A stretch of DNA of 64,000 nt from JBFWNG01 sp050251195 (GCA_050251195.1 JBFWNG010000010.1:62001-126000); one strand, 5' to 3'; counted from the stretch's first letter, positions 50,310-60,102 are shown. The notes: a model not told the origin generated them from the letters alone. Translations and numbers: made by a program.

Positions 50310-51347
50310 CTAAAACTGCGTATCTTCTAAGTGCTTCCGACCCATCGGAGACAATTCCCGTCCTCGCGGACCCCGGGTAAGAAAACCTTGGTGCATTAGA
50401 AACGGCTCGTAAACTTCCTCGATCGTTGATTTCTCCTCGCCGATCGTTGCCGCAAGCGTTTCGAGCCCTACCGGACCGCCGTCATAGCGATCGCGGATTA
50501 TTTCAAGAATCTTGCGATCCATGCGATCGAGGCCCATCTGATCGATATCAAGCCGCGCAAGAGTATGTTCCACTAGGTCCTTTGCAAGCTCTGCTTGCCC
50601 TTCAAAATCCGCGAAATCGCGCGCCCGTCTCAAGAGGCGGTTTGCGATTCGGGGGGTTCCGCGCGAACGCCGGGCAAGCTCCCGTGCCGCTTCCTCCGAC
50701 AACGGAATATCCCAAATCGCTGCGTTACGTTTGAGAATGGTCATCAACGAATCCACGTCATAGAACTCCAACCGCTCCTGTATTCCGAACCGGCTCATGA
50801 GGGGTCGAGACAACATAGACACCCGGGTTGTTGCGCCGATGAGGGTAAAAGGACTCAACGGCATCTTGATGGTCCTAGCCGTTGGCCCCTGACCGACAAG
50901 GATATCGACGTTAAAGTCTTCCATCGCGGAATAAAGTACCTCTTCAACCGAAATCGAAAGACGATGAATTTCGTCGATAAAGAGCACGCTCTTAGGCTCT
51001 AATCCTGCAAGTATCCCCGCCAAGTCGCCCGGTTTGTCGATGGAGGGTCCGCTGGTCTGATAAAAAGACGACCCGAGTTCGTGCGCGATGATCTTCGCAA
51101 GAGTGGTTTTGCCCAAGCCTGGAGGGCCGTGAAGAATGATGTGATCAAGGCTTTGGCTCCGCTTCAAGGCGGCCTGGATGTAGACCTTAAGGTTTGATTT
51201 TGCGCGCTCTTGTCCTGGATAATCTTCAAATCTCGTCGGTCGCAGAGCCGTATCGACATTGCTGTCGTCCTCAATGGAATCGCTCGCAACAACTCGTTCG
51301 ATTTTTAGTTTTGAGTATTCTAACAAGGGCTTATCTGTTTGGGTCAC
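50310..51347 (-). CDS. ruvB: Holliday junction branch migration helicase RuvB
   Basis: 345 residues. AAA+ motor that drives branch migration with RuvA. Walker A HGPPGLGKTTLA, Walker B VLFIDEIHRL, sensor LIGATTR and the C-terminal winged helix (GGPVGLETLAATIGEE) are present. The start is GTG with AAGGAG upstream, 18 bases after ruvA. Confidence 0.97.
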   Translation of the reverse strand: MTQTDKPLLEYSKLKIERVVASDSIEDDSNVDTALRPTRFEDYPGQERAKSNLKVYIQAALKRSQSLDHIILHGPPGLGKTTLAKIIAHELGSSFYQTSGPSIDKPGDLAGILAGLEPKSVLFIDEIHRLSISVEEVLYSAMEDFNVDILVGQGPTARTIKMPLSPFTLIGATTRVSMLSRPLMSRFGIQERLEFYDVDSLMTILKRNAAIWDIPLSEEAARELARRSRGTPRIANRLLRRARDFADFEGQAELAKDLVEHTLARLDIDQMGLDRMDRKILEIIRDRYDGGPVGLETLAATIGEEKSTIEEVYEPFLMHQGFLTRGPRGRELSPMGRKHLEDTQF

Positions 51348-51365
51348 GAGACGTGCTCCTTATTG

Positions 51366-52049
51366 CTAAAATATGTCCGATACAACATCCGAAGTCTTTC
51401 CGCCTGACTTCTTGCCGGGCGTTCTCGAGTTCTTAAGCTCGGTCAACGCTTCCTTGATTAGCCATTCAAACGTTTGCTGCGGATGGATGTCGAGAAGTTT
51501 TGAAATCGTCGGCAATATTTCTTTCTCCTTGAAGCCAAGATTTTCCAATCCGGATTTCAAGTCTTCGTAAAGGTCGTTCTGCTGCTCGGTTTGCCCGACT
51601 TTCCGAACAATATCTTGCGGAACCGCCGCTGCGCGGTCTCGGCTTAGCTTCTTCAACTTCGGCTTGAGTTCGAGGAGAATTTTCTCCGCAAGTCTTTTGC
51701 CGACGCCGGGTACGGCTTCAAACACCTGGTGGTCATCCTGCAAAATCGCCTGAATAATCACATTGACGCTAAGCGTCGATAGCACGGCCAAGGCAACTTT
51801 CGGACCGATGCCCGATATGCTCAAGAGCACATCAAACGCCACGCGATCTTCGTATTCAATAAAACCGAAGAGCCTTATCGCATCTTCCCGCACGTGGGTG
51901 TAGATCCAAAGCTCGATGTCGAACGCCTGATTGGAAAGGGCGTTGAGTTGCGACAGCGGGACCTCAACACCGTATCCGACGCCGTTGACGTCCAATATAA
52001 TGCTGGTCGGCGTGATCTTGACTAACTTTCCTTTGAGTCGTTCGATCAT
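51366..52049 (-). CDS. ruvA: Holliday junction DNA-binding protein RuvA
   Basis: 227 residues, slightly longer than average. Domain I is MIERLKGKLVKI, the helix-hairpin-helix pair is ISGIGPKVALAVLS and VPGVGKRLAEKIL, and domain III, which binds RuvB, is at the C-terminus after a linker. The start overlaps the HAMP gene by 4 bases. ruvC is not in this operon. Confidence 0.96.
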   Translation of the reverse strand: MIERLKGKLVKITPTSIILDVNGVGYGVEVPLSQLNALSNQAFDIELWIYTHVREDAIRLFGFIEYEDRVAFDVLLSISGIGPKVALAVLSTLSVNVIIQAILQDDHQVFEAVPGVGKRLAEKILLELKPKLKKLSRDRAAAVPQDIVRKVGQTEQQNDLYEDLKSGLENLGFKEKEILPTISKLLDIHPQQTFEWLIKEALTELKNSRTPGKKSGGKTSDVVSDIF

Positions 52050-52612
52050 TCGTCCTCCGATCTCGGAGTTTCCGTTGCGTATACTCGGCCGTTAAGTTCG
52101 GCAATCATGTCTTCGATCTCTTTTCCAATGGGATTGTTTCCTGGTAACTTAGAAAGACCTTCCTTAACCCGCGTCAAGGCCTCGAGATCGCGCACACCCC
52201 TGGCTCGAAGGGCGTCGATCATATCGTTGTATTTGCGCGCAAGGTACTGCATCTCGTCATCCTGCCGCAGTTTAAGGTAACTGTTCCAACGACCTTGCTC
52301 AATGCGGCGAAAATTCCTCACAAGGCTGTAGATAGGACCGGCAATCTTGTGGGTCAAGACAACTCCCATAAATGCCACCAAAAAAATATTCAATACGAGC
52401 GCTATAAGCATAGCAACAAGAAACGGTACCGGCACAAACCTCGGAACCCGCAGGATTTCAAAGATATACAACGGATAAAGAACTACAAAAGCCGTAAGGA
52501 TCGTCGTAATAAGACCAACAAATACCGCAGCCCCAGCGTAGCGGAGCTGGAAATCCCTATTGATCAAATATATGCGCTTACTTGGCTTAGCTTTCTCTGC
52601 TTTTTGATTCAT
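52046..52612 (-). CDS. HAMP-domain membrane protein
   Basis: 188 residues. Two membrane helices (about 25-50 and 63-87) lead into a HAMP domain (THKIAGPIYSLVRNFRRIE, DEMQYLARKYNDM) and a short helical tail. No kinase, cyclase or MCP output domain follows, so it is either a regulatory subunit or a membrane adaptor. It is the first gene of the ruv operon and overlaps ruvA by 4 bases. Confidence 0.8.
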   Translation of the reverse strand: MNQKAEKAKPSKRIYLINRDFQLRYAGAAVFVGLITTILTAFVVLYPLYIFEILRVPRFVPVPFLVAMLIALVLNIFLVAFMGVVLTHKIAGPIYSLVRNFRRIEQGRWNSYLKLRQDDEMQYLARKYNDMIDALRARGVRDLEALTRVKEGLSKLPGNNPIGKEIEDMIAELNGRVYATETPRSEDE

Positions 52613-52641
52613 GACAATAATATATCGGGCTTAAGGGGAAA

Positions 52642-52675
52642 TAAAAAGCCCTTTCAAATTTTTCATTTGAAAGGG
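52642..52675 (-). terminator. Intrinsic terminator after metK
   Basis: CCCTTTCAAAT and ATTTGAAAGGG form a perfect 11-bp stem with a 5-base loop. On the minus strand it is followed by CTTTTTAT, ending the rimP-metK transcript. Confidence 0.92.
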
Positions 52676-52697
52676 TTTCTAATTGTCATGACAGGCA

Positions 52698-53864
52698 TTA
52701 AGTCAAAGCGCTCTTCAACGCAGAAGCCTTATCTGTTTTTTCCCAAGGGAACTCCGGCCGACCAAAGTGGCCGTAAGAAGCCGATGGAAGGTAAATGGGC
52801 CGGAGCAGATCGAAGGTTTCAACAATGCCGCGAGGCGTTAAGGAAAACACTTCTTTGATCGCGTTGACGATTTTGTTCGCGGGAACCGAGCTTGTGCCGT
52901 AGGTTTCGACGAAGACGCTCACTGGATTCGCCACGCCAATCGCATACGCAAGCTGTACCAGGCATTTTTCCGCGAGACCAGCTGCCACGATGTTCTTAGC
53001 GATGTAGCGTCCCATGTAAGCAGCAGAACGGTCAACCTTGGAAGGGTCCTTACCCGAAAACGCGCCGCCGCCGTGTGCGCCGTGTCCGCCGTAGGTGTCG
53101 ACAATGATTTTACGACCTGTCAAACCGCAATCGCCTTGTGGGCCGCCAATAACGAAACGACCTGTTGGGTTGATATGGAACGTCGTCTTATTGTCAATCA
53201 AGTCGGAAGGAATAATGTTCTTTACGACTTTCTCAATCACGTAATCGGTCAGAGTTTTATGAGAAACATGCGGGCCGTGCTGAGTTGAAATAACAACGGA
53301 GTCGATTCGCGCAAGCTTGCCGTCTTTGTATTCGACCGTCACCTGGCTTTTTGCGTCAGGACGAAGGAAGTCAACGTCGCGCGCGCGGCGCAATCCCGAT
53401 AGTTTTTTGAGCAGTTTGTGAGCAAAGCTAATGGTCGCAGGCATGAACTCTGGGGTTTCGTTGCAGGCATAGCCAAACATCATCCCCTGGTCGCCGGCAC
53501 CCTGTTCCGCATGCAGGCCTTCTCCCTCAGTAACACCCATGGAAATATCTGGCGACTGTTGCTCGACGGCGGTGATAATACCGCAACTTTTTGCGTCAAA
53601 ACCCAAATCGCCATCGGTGTAACCGATATCAGTAATAACCTTACGGGCGACTTCGCCGTAATTAATGTTGGTTTTAGACGTTACTTCGCCCGCGATCATG
53701 ACCAATCCGGTCTTTACAAGCGACTCAACGGCCACGCGAGAATTTTTATCGCCCGCAAGCAACGCGTCAAGGACGGCATCGCTAATTTGGTCACAAACCT
53801 TGTCGGGATGCCCTTCGCTTACTGATTCCGAGGTAAAAAGATAGTCTTTCGTTGCAGAACTCAT
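52698..53864 (-). CDS. metK: S-adenosylmethionine synthetase
   Basis: 388 residues, the usual size. It makes SAM from methionine and ATP. The motifs GHPDKVCDQISDAVLDA, GAGDQGMMFGYA and GGGAFSGKDPSKVDRSAAY are intact. The ATG overlaps the truB stop by 4 bases, making it the last gene of the translation-factor operon, an uncommon location. No SAM riboswitch is visible. Confidence 0.97.
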   Translation of the reverse strand: MSSATKDYLFTSESVSEGHPDKVCDQISDAVLDALLAGDKNSRVAVESLVKTGLVMIAGEVTSKTNINYGEVARKVITDIGYTDGDLGFDAKSCGIITAVEQQSPDISMGVTEGEGLHAEQGAGDQGMMFGYACNETPEFMPATISFAHKLLKKLSGLRRARDVDFLRPDAKSQVTVEYKDGKLARIDSVVISTQHGPHVSHKTLTDYVIEKVVKNIIPSDLIDNKTTFHINPTGRFVIGGPQGDCGLTGRKIIVDTYGGHGAHGGGAFSGKDPSKVDRSAAYMGRYIAKNIVAAGLAEKCLVQLAYAIGVANPVSVFVETYGTSSVPANKIVNAIKEVFSLTPRGIVETFDLLRPIYLPSASYGHFGRPEFPWEKTDKASALKSALT

Positions 53865-54850
53865 ACCAGCCCCCTTCTTAATGATATTTTTCTCAGATCA
53901 ACACCGTGTTTCTTCCAGCAACCAATTCCAAATGCCGCGCCCTCTTCGTCAAGGAGAAGCATTTCACCAGTTTCCTGATCGACGGTATCATTATTTATCA
54001 AACGACTTTCTGCAGAACTGATATATTTTTCAAATTCACTTTGGTCAAGCACAAGTCTTTGACCTTGCTTGAGTCTTCTTACCCAAACCGCATTGGGGCA
54101 CTGCCATTTAAGAATGGCCAGGGATATTTGCTCCAGCGGCACGATGTACGTACCGAGATCACGCCAATTGTCTTCGATGAAGGCGATACTATGGGCATTA
54201 TCGAGGGATACACCCGCTGTCTCGATGCGAACAATCCGACTCACCGTCCCAATCGTACCGACCGCCGCCGCCAAAGATCGAGCAAGCGACCGCACATAGG
54301 TTCCCTTTGAGCAAACAACCCGATACGTTGCGACACCGGATTCGAACTTCAGGAATTCCAGGTCGTGAATGGTCACCGTGCGCTTGAGAACATCTTGCGG
54401 CACCTGATCCTGAAGGCCTTCCCGCGCATACTCGTAGAGCGGCTTGCCGTTGTACTTTAGAGCGGAATACATGGGAGGTACCTGCTCAATCTGTCCCTTA
54501 AACTGTCCCACCGCGCTCCGAAGCATGTCTTCCGTTACACTGGTGAAGTCAGCCGTGGCGATAACGGTGCCGTCGGTATCCAAAGTATCCGTTTCGGAGC
54601 CCAATTTTATATCGAATTCGTAGGCTTTTCTGAAAAGGTGCAAGTAATCTTGAAGTTTCGTTGCTTGCCCCAAAAGAAGAGGAAGAACGCCGCTAGCAAT
54701 CGGATCCAAAGTTCCGACATGTCCTAATCGTGTCCTTTTCGGAATTCTTTTGGTGAGCCACCGAGATACGTCCTTGGAAATCATCCCTTCCGGCTTATCG
54801 ATTACCAACATGCCGTTCACAGGCAAACCGCGAGTTTCCAAATTTCCCAC
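53861..54850 (-). CDS. truB: tRNA pseudouridine-55 synthase
   Basis: 329 residues. The catalytic Asp lies in LGHVGTLDPIASGVLP; IDKPEGMISKDVS opens the domain. It converts U55 of tRNAs to pseudouridine. A C-terminal PUA-like region follows. It lies 2 bases after rbfA and overlaps metK by 4. Confidence 0.96.
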   Translation of the reverse strand: MGNLETRGLPVNGMLVIDKPEGMISKDVSRWLTKRIPKRTRLGHVGTLDPIASGVLPLLLGQATKLQDYLHLFRKAYEFDIKLGSETDTLDTDGTVIATADFTSVTEDMLRSAVGQFKGQIEQVPPMYSALKYNGKPLYEYAREGLQDQVPQDVLKRTVTIHDLEFLKFESGVATYRVVCSKGTYVRSLARSLAAAVGTIGTVSRIVRIETAGVSLDNAHSIAFIEDNWRDLGTYIVPLEQISLAILKWQCPNAVWVRRLKQGQRLVLDQSEFEKYISSAESRLINNDTVDQETGEMLLLDEEGAAFGIGCWKKHGVDLRKISLRRGLV

Positions 54851-54852
54851 CT

Positions 54853-55191
54853 TTATATTTGTCTAAGGAGATCTTCGATGCGAGATGCTTTTTCTAAACT
54901 TTCGTCATAAAAAAATCTGACTTCAGGAACTCTTCTCAGGTCGAGCGCCTCAGCGAGCTTCTTTCGAAAGAATGGACTTGCCCTTCGCAGACCGGCACTG
55001 GCGGCTTTAATCTCCCCCTGAGTGTCTTTGTAGACTCGGAAATAGAGAGTAGCCACTTGAAGGTCGGGGCTTACTTTCGCTGCCGTGATGGTAATGCCTT
55101 TCAACGCAGGATCTTCAAGAACGCCTCCCTGAAAGAGGCCCCCTATGATGTCCCGAATTTCGTCGGCTATTCTGTCCGCTCGCTTGACCAT
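54853..55191 (-). CDS. rbfA: Ribosome-binding factor A
   Basis: 112 residues, KH-like 16S rRNA maturation factor. RADRIADEIRDIIG, LKGITITAAKVSPDLQ and VPEVRFFYDESLEKA match RbfA. It lies between infB and truB, the canonical order. Confidence 0.95.
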   Translation of the reverse strand: MVKRADRIADEIRDIIGGLFQGGVLEDPALKGITITAAKVSPDLQVATLYFRVYKDTQGEIKAASAGLRRASPFFRKKLAEALDLRRVPEVRFFYDESLEKASRIEDLLRQI

Positions 55192-55206
55192 GATTTTGTC
55201 CTAATA

Positions 55207-57831
55207 TTAAAGCGTCGGCCGCTCTTCTTGCACGATGAAGGACTCGATGACGTCCCCTTCGCGAATATCGTTGCAGCCTTCAATGTTTACGCCGCACTCG
55301 AATCCCTGCACGACTTCTTTAACGTCGTCTTTGAACCGACGAAGAGAACCAATCTTGCCGCTGAAAATAACCACATCGTCACGAATCAAACGCAAGTTGG
55401 AGTTTCTCGTAATCTTGCCATCGGTAACTGCCGTACCGGCAACAATACCGATCTTCGGCACCTTGATGGTCGCTCTCACTTCGCCATGGCCCAACACAAC
55501 CTCTGTAAGAATCGGAGGCAATTTACCTTCCATAACCGCTTTGATAGCTTTGACGATGTCATAGATGACACTGAAATAACTAATGGGCACACTTCTCTTC
55601 TCCGCTAAGTCGTCGAGACCGCGAGACGCGCGCACGTTAAAAGCGATAATGATTCCGCCGGAGGTTTCAGCCAAGGAAATATCTGATTCAGTTACGCCGC
55701 CCACCGCTTTGTGAACGATTCGATTTCGTACCTTATCGGTATTGATCTTGGTGACAGCTTCTGCGATCGCTTCGACAGAACCTTGGGTGTCCGCTTTAAC
55801 GATAACGGGCACTTCGGGAACTTCTTGCATGCTGACTTTACCCAAGAGCTCTTCAAGACTTGAAGCGCCTGCGCGAACAGCAGTCTTTGCTCCGAGTTCC
55901 GTCATTCGGGTGTCGGCAACGTTGCGAGCGACTTTCTCGTCGGCGACAACGTGTACGGCATCGCCAGCCATCGGCACATCTTCCAAACCGATGATTTGCG
56001 CCGGAAACGACGGACCAACAGAAGTAATAATCGCACCAGTATCGTCATACATATTTCGAACACGCCCGATGACCGTACCAGCAACCATGATGTCGCCGGC
56101 CTTGAGCGTTCCTTGTTGAACGATAACAGTGGCCACAGGACCGCGGCCTTTGTCCAAATGCGCTTCGACAACAGTTCCGATCGCCGGACCTTCTTTACGC
56201 GCCTGAAGCTCCAAAATTTCAGCTTGCAGCAAAATCGCCTCGAGCAGGTTGTCGAGACCTGTACGCGCCAATGCCGACACTTTCACGAACTGTGTCTCGC
56301 CGCCCCATTCTTCCGACTGGATGCCATGCTCGGTGAGTTCGGAGTATATTCGATCAAGATTGAGGTTAGGCTTATCCATTTTGTTAATCGCAACGATCAA
56401 CGGAACATTACTTGCCTTCGCATGCGAAATCGCTTCAACGGTCTGCGGCATCACGCCGTCGTCAGCTGCGACAACCAATATGACAATATCGGTAACCTTA
56501 GCTCCCCGTGAGCGCATCGCGGAAAACGCTTCGTGGCCCGGAGTATCGAGGAATGTGATCGGCTTCCCGGAAGACGTGACAGTATAAGCTCCGATATGCT
56601 GCGTAATACCGCCGGCTTCTCGCGCTGCAACTTTCGTTTCTCGAATAGCGTCCAAGATCGATGTTTTACCGTGGTCAACGTGACCCATGATGGTAACAAT
56701 CGGCGGTCGCTGTAACTTGCCAAATTTCTGCGAAGACTCTTCGATGTCCTTGAGTTTGTCATCGGCTTTTTCGACGACACTCTGAACTTCGTATTTGTAA
56801 TCGGACGCAATGAGCGAAACCGTATCGTAGTCTAATTCCTGATTGATGGTCGCCATGACGCCTTGATCCATCAATTTCTTAACAAGCTCGCCTGCTTTGA
56901 TGCCGAGTTGCTTGCCCAGTTCACCGACAGTAATTGCATTGCCCATTTTGACAACGCGATATGCCGCGCGAGGAGTCGTGATCTGAGTCTTTTTCAGGTC
57001 TTTGCGTCGACGAAGATCTTTCTTCCTATTAAGCTGAACCGGTGTGTATACGGTTTTCTTTACAGGCTCTTCCACCTCTGGCACTTCGATCGGCTCTACC
57101 TCTTCTTCTTCACCACTGAGGCTGTTAAGTAAAGCTCTCGTACTAAGGTGGCTTCGCTTCTGCTTGGGAACAACCCGTCGGACCGGCGTTTCCTCTTCAG
57201 GAGTACCTTCCTTACGTTTATCTCTGTCTCTTCTGCGATCACCCTCAGCCGTTGCTCCAGCAGTTGCCGGACCGAATTGACTGCTTTCGATAACAGTCGA
57301 TCGGGAATCTTCTTTTACCCTTTTCGGAATAGAAACTGGCTTGTCGGAGGGCACCGCCCGACGAACAATCTGTGCGCTCGTTGACGGTTGTGCCACTCTT
57401 CGAATAGGTTCTGGACGGCGTGCAACAGGAGTTTCTTCTCTGCGCACCTCTGCCGCTGGCGTTTCTTCAACGCGTGCAGTGGTCGGCGAGCCATCGCTTG
57501 CTTCAGCCTCAACCGCAGCACCCGTTTCAATATGCGCAACGGAATCAGGTTCAGGGGCTGCCGCAACCTGAGGTTGTTCTTCCTCTGGTTTTACGTCCCC
57601 TTCCGAAGCTCTTCGGCGCCGGATAACAGTCGGCCGCGCCGCTGTCGCAACTGGCGTAGCGATTTCTTTTTTTCCCGATTGAATAGCGTCCTTGATCTTC
57701 TGAGCTTCCTCATCAGATATCGAACTTTGATGGCTAGCTACGTCAATTCCAAGACCCTTGATCCGGGTAACTAGCATCTTGCTTTCAATATTAAGTTCTC
57801 GCGCTAACTCGTAGACACGAACTTTCGACAT
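55207..57831 (-). CDS. infB: Translation initiation factor IF-2
   Basis: 874 residues. The N-terminal IF2 domain (VRVYELARELNIESKMLV) is followed by a long charged, Pro/Glu/Arg-rich linker (about 75-280) and a second IF2-N module. The GTPase domain has G1 GHVDHGKTS, G3 DTPGHEAF and G4 NKMD, then the beta-barrel and C-terminal initiator-tRNA binding domains. It recruits fMet-tRNA to the 30S subunit. Confidence 0.98.
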   Translation of the reverse strand: MSKVRVYELARELNIESKMLVTRIKGLGIDVASHQSSISDEEAQKIKDAIQSGKKEIATPVATAARPTVIRRRRASEGDVKPEEEQPQVAAAPEPDSVAHIETGAAVEAEASDGSPTTARVEETPAAEVRREETPVARRPEPIRRVAQPSTSAQIVRRAVPSDKPVSIPKRVKEDSRSTVIESSQFGPATAGATAEGDRRRDRDKRKEGTPEEETPVRRVVPKQKRSHLSTRALLNSLSGEEEEVEPIEVPEVEEPVKKTVYTPVQLNRKKDLRRRKDLKKTQITTPRAAYRVVKMGNAITVGELGKQLGIKAGELVKKLMDQGVMATINQELDYDTVSLIASDYKYEVQSVVEKADDKLKDIEESSQKFGKLQRPPIVTIMGHVDHGKTSILDAIRETKVAAREAGGITQHIGAYTVTSSGKPITFLDTPGHEAFSAMRSRGAKVTDIVILVVAADDGVMPQTVEAISHAKASNVPLIVAINKMDKPNLNLDRIYSELTEHGIQSEEWGGETQFVKVSALARTGLDNLLEAILLQAEILELQARKEGPAIGTVVEAHLDKGRGPVATVIVQQGTLKAGDIMVAGTVIGRVRNMYDDTGAIITSVGPSFPAQIIGLEDVPMAGDAVHVVADEKVARNVADTRMTELGAKTAVRAGASSLEELLGKVSMQEVPEVPVIVKADTQGSVEAIAEAVTKINTDKVRNRIVHKAVGGVTESDISLAETSGGIIIAFNVRASRGLDDLAEKRSVPISYFSVIYDIVKAIKAVMEGKLPPILTEVVLGHGEVRATIKVPKIGIVAGTAVTDGKITRNSNLRLIRDDVVIFSGKIGSLRRFKDDVKEVVQGFECGVNIEGCNDIREGDVIESFIVQEERPTL

Positions 57832-57855
57832 ATCTTGTCCTCAGTCTAAATGTAA

Positions 57856-59394
57856 TCAGTCAGATTGTAAGTATCGATCAGCTGCCATTTGTACGGTCTT
57901 TGCCACGCTTACGGGCAGTCCCGTTTTTTGCGCCACCTCCTCAACAGAATCCGCAAGTATATCGCCAATAGCTGAGTAACCGCCGTCCGCTAATGCGTGA
58001 GCTGTTGCTTCGCCTACACCCGAAAGTTCTAAGAAAATCGCAACGCGGTCTTTCGCGCCTGTATCCTTCTCAACGGCAACCTTTTCTTGTACCGGTGCAG
58101 CAGACGAGTTCGCCAACAAATCGGGATCTTCGTTCTCAGCCAAAGATGCGGCGTTGTCGATAATTGTCTTCGCAATATCCTGATCAAGGTTAAGCAACCG
58201 TAGCAAGGTTCGCGGAGTCAAGCCAGCGACTTGAGCCGCTGTTGTGTACCCTTCTTGTACGAGGATGGACGCCATCATTTCGTCAATGCCTTCGATCAGA
58301 ACAAGATTGTCACGAGCTCCGGTAATACGCGCTTCGATGCTGGATTCGCTCTTAATGTCGAGCTTCCAACCGGTAAGTTGCGCCGCAAGTCGTACGTTCT
58401 GGCCTCGTTTACCAATCGCCAAAGAGAGTTGATCGTCGGCAACGATAACTTCCATACTCTTGTTTTCTTCGTCGACAATAACCTTTTTAACAACCGCAGG
58501 GGCAAGAGCATTACAAACAAGTCTTGCTGGATCTGGATCCCATGGAACAATGTCAATCTTCTCGCCGTTGAGCTCGTTCACTACGGCCTGCACTCTAGCG
58601 CCCTTCATACCAACGCAGGCACCAACAGGATCCACTGTCGAGTCGCGCGAATAAACGGCGATTTTAGAACGGTAGCCAGGATCACGCGCCGCGCTTTCGA
58701 TCGTCACGATACCGTCATAAATCTCGGTAACATGTTGTTCGAATAATGCAACCAGGAAGCCTGCGTGGCCCCTAGACATGACGACCTGCGGTCCGCGCGA
58801 AGATCTCTTAACTTCAACCACATAGGCTTGAATACGATCCTTAATGCGGTATTTTTCCGTAGGAACTTGTTCTTTATACGGGATCACGGCTTCAGTGCGG
58901 CCGAGGTCTACAATGATATCGCTGCGTTCAAATCGGCGGACGTTCCCGCTGAGGATTTCTCCGACCCGATCTTTAAACTCCTCATAAATCTGGAGTCTTT
59001 CAGCATCGCGAACCTTCTGAACGATGATTTGCTTCGCGGATTGAGCCGCGATACGACCAAACTGGTTTGTATCAAGCTTCACGCCCAATGCGTCACCTAA
59101 AACTGTTTCCGGGTCAAGCTTTACGGCGTCCGCTAACGCGATTTCCGTAGCGTCGTTTGCCACGTCGTCATCTTCCACCACAGTTCGGAATTGGTAGAGT
59201 TCTATTTCGTCATTCTCTTCGTTATAGTGAGCCTCAAGGTCTGCGGTTGCCCCCAACGCTTTTCTTGCTGCGTGGATGACGGCTTGCTCAAGAGCGTCGA
59301 TGATTACGGCCTTGTCCAAGTTCTTGTCTCGACTCACCCCAGTAATAACTCTTCTGAGTTCGGAGTCGATACCCGTGGTTCCTGTTGCTGCCAT
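57856..59394 (-). CDS. nusA: Transcription termination/antitermination factor NusA
   Basis: 512 residues: N-terminal RNA polymerase-binding domain, S1 domain (about 135-200), two KH domains (GMKGARVQAVVNEL, LAIGKRGQNVRLAAQLTGW as separate motifs) and a C-terminal helix-hairpin-helix/AR-like region (from about 360). It lies between rimP and infB as usual. Gap to rimP is 79 bases. Confidence 0.97.
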   Translation of the reverse strand: MAATGTTGIDSELRRVITGVSRDKNLDKAVIIDALEQAVIHAARKALGATADLEAHYNEENDEIELYQFRTVVEDDDVANDATEIALADAVKLDPETVLGDALGVKLDTNQFGRIAAQSAKQIIVQKVRDAERLQIYEEFKDRVGEILSGNVRRFERSDIIVDLGRTEAVIPYKEQVPTEKYRIKDRIQAYVVEVKRSSRGPQVVMSRGHAGFLVALFEQHVTEIYDGIVTIESAARDPGYRSKIAVYSRDSTVDPVGACVGMKGARVQAVVNELNGEKIDIVPWDPDPARLVCNALAPAVVKKVIVDEENKSMEVIVADDQLSLAIGKRGQNVRLAAQLTGWKLDIKSESSIEARITGARDNLVLIEGIDEMMASILVQEGYTTAAQVAGLTPRTLLRLLNLDQDIAKTIIDNAASLAENEDPDLLANSSAAPVQEKVAVEKDTGAKDRVAIFLELSGVGEATAHALADGGYSAIGDILADSVEEVAQKTGLPVSVAKTVQMAADRYLQSD

Positions 59395-59473
59395 TTTATC
59401 CTCGTGTGAGCTGTTTAAAGTTAAGATCCAAGATTCTGCGCTGACTAAACAACCGTGTATTCACGTTTCTCAG

Positions 59474-59947
59474 CTAATATTTGTAGACAAGATGCGCTTT
59501 CTTAACGCTTTGTAAAGGAAACACCCACTGTCCATCTCCCGTTTCCAAAATGACTTCGTCCTGAGCCGAAACGTCAACCAACTTACCTTGACCGTTTGCC
59601 CGCGCCCCAATTTTGATGGTCAGATTGACGCGCACTTCTTCGCCGATAAATCTTTTGAAATGGTCTTTGAACCGCAAAGGACGCTCTAATCCAGGAGAAC
59701 TGATTTCAAGATTGTAAGGGCCCGATATCATCTCATCGAGCGCCGAACACTCTTTGAGAGCGGCGTTAGCCTTGATGCAGTCGGTAACTGCGACTCTGTC
59801 GGATCGTTCCGCCGCTTGAGTGAAATCGATATAGATTCTTAGGATTCTACCACTACCATCCCACTCCGCCTCTATGGCTTCGTAACCAATAGGGCTAATC
59901 TGCTGATTTACAAGTGTAATGATTTGATCTAAACGGTCTCGATTCAT
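59474..59947 (-). CDS. rimP: Ribosome maturation factor RimP
   Basis: 157 residues. RimP assists 30S assembly. The motifs YEAIEAEWDGSGRILRIYID and YNLEISSPGLERPL are diagnostic. It opens the rimP-nusA-infB-rbfA-truB-metK operon. A terminator-like hairpin ends only about 10 bases before its ATG. Confidence 0.95.
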   Translation of the reverse strand: MNRDRLDQIITLVNQQISPIGYEAIEAEWDGSGRILRIYIDFTQAAERSDRVAVTDCIKANAALKECSALDEMISGPYNLEISSPGLERPLRFKDHFKRFIGEEVRVNLTIKIGARANGQGKLVDVSAQDEVILETGDGQWVFPLQSVKKAHLVYKY

Positions 59948-59956
59948 CTAGTCCCA

Positions 59957-60003
59957 AAATAAAAAAGCCTAACAACAGCCGAGTCAACGGTCTGTGCTTA
60001 GGC
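59957..60003 (-). terminator. Terminator-like hairpin in the rimP leader (possible attenuator)
   Basis: On the minus strand GCCTAA and TTAGGC enclose an inner CAG-A-CCG / CGG-CTG stem, and the structure is followed by TTTTTTAT immediately before rimP. It is separate from the terminator at 60074-60102, so it probably acts within the leader of the operon. Regulation by read-through is inference. Confidence 0.65.
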
Positions 60004-60073
60004 TCATATCGCGTGGCGAATTTTTATAGAGCAAGCAGAAATCTTCTAGCACAGGCCATTTAACAAAGTCAAC

Positions 60074-60102
60074 AAAAAATAAGCGCCCAAGAATGGGCGC
60101 TT
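60074..60102 (-). terminator. Intrinsic terminator of the secreted protease gene
   Basis: AAGCGCCCA and TGGGCGCTT form a perfect 9-bp stem with a 4-base loop, followed on the minus strand by ATTTTTT. Confidence 0.92.
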
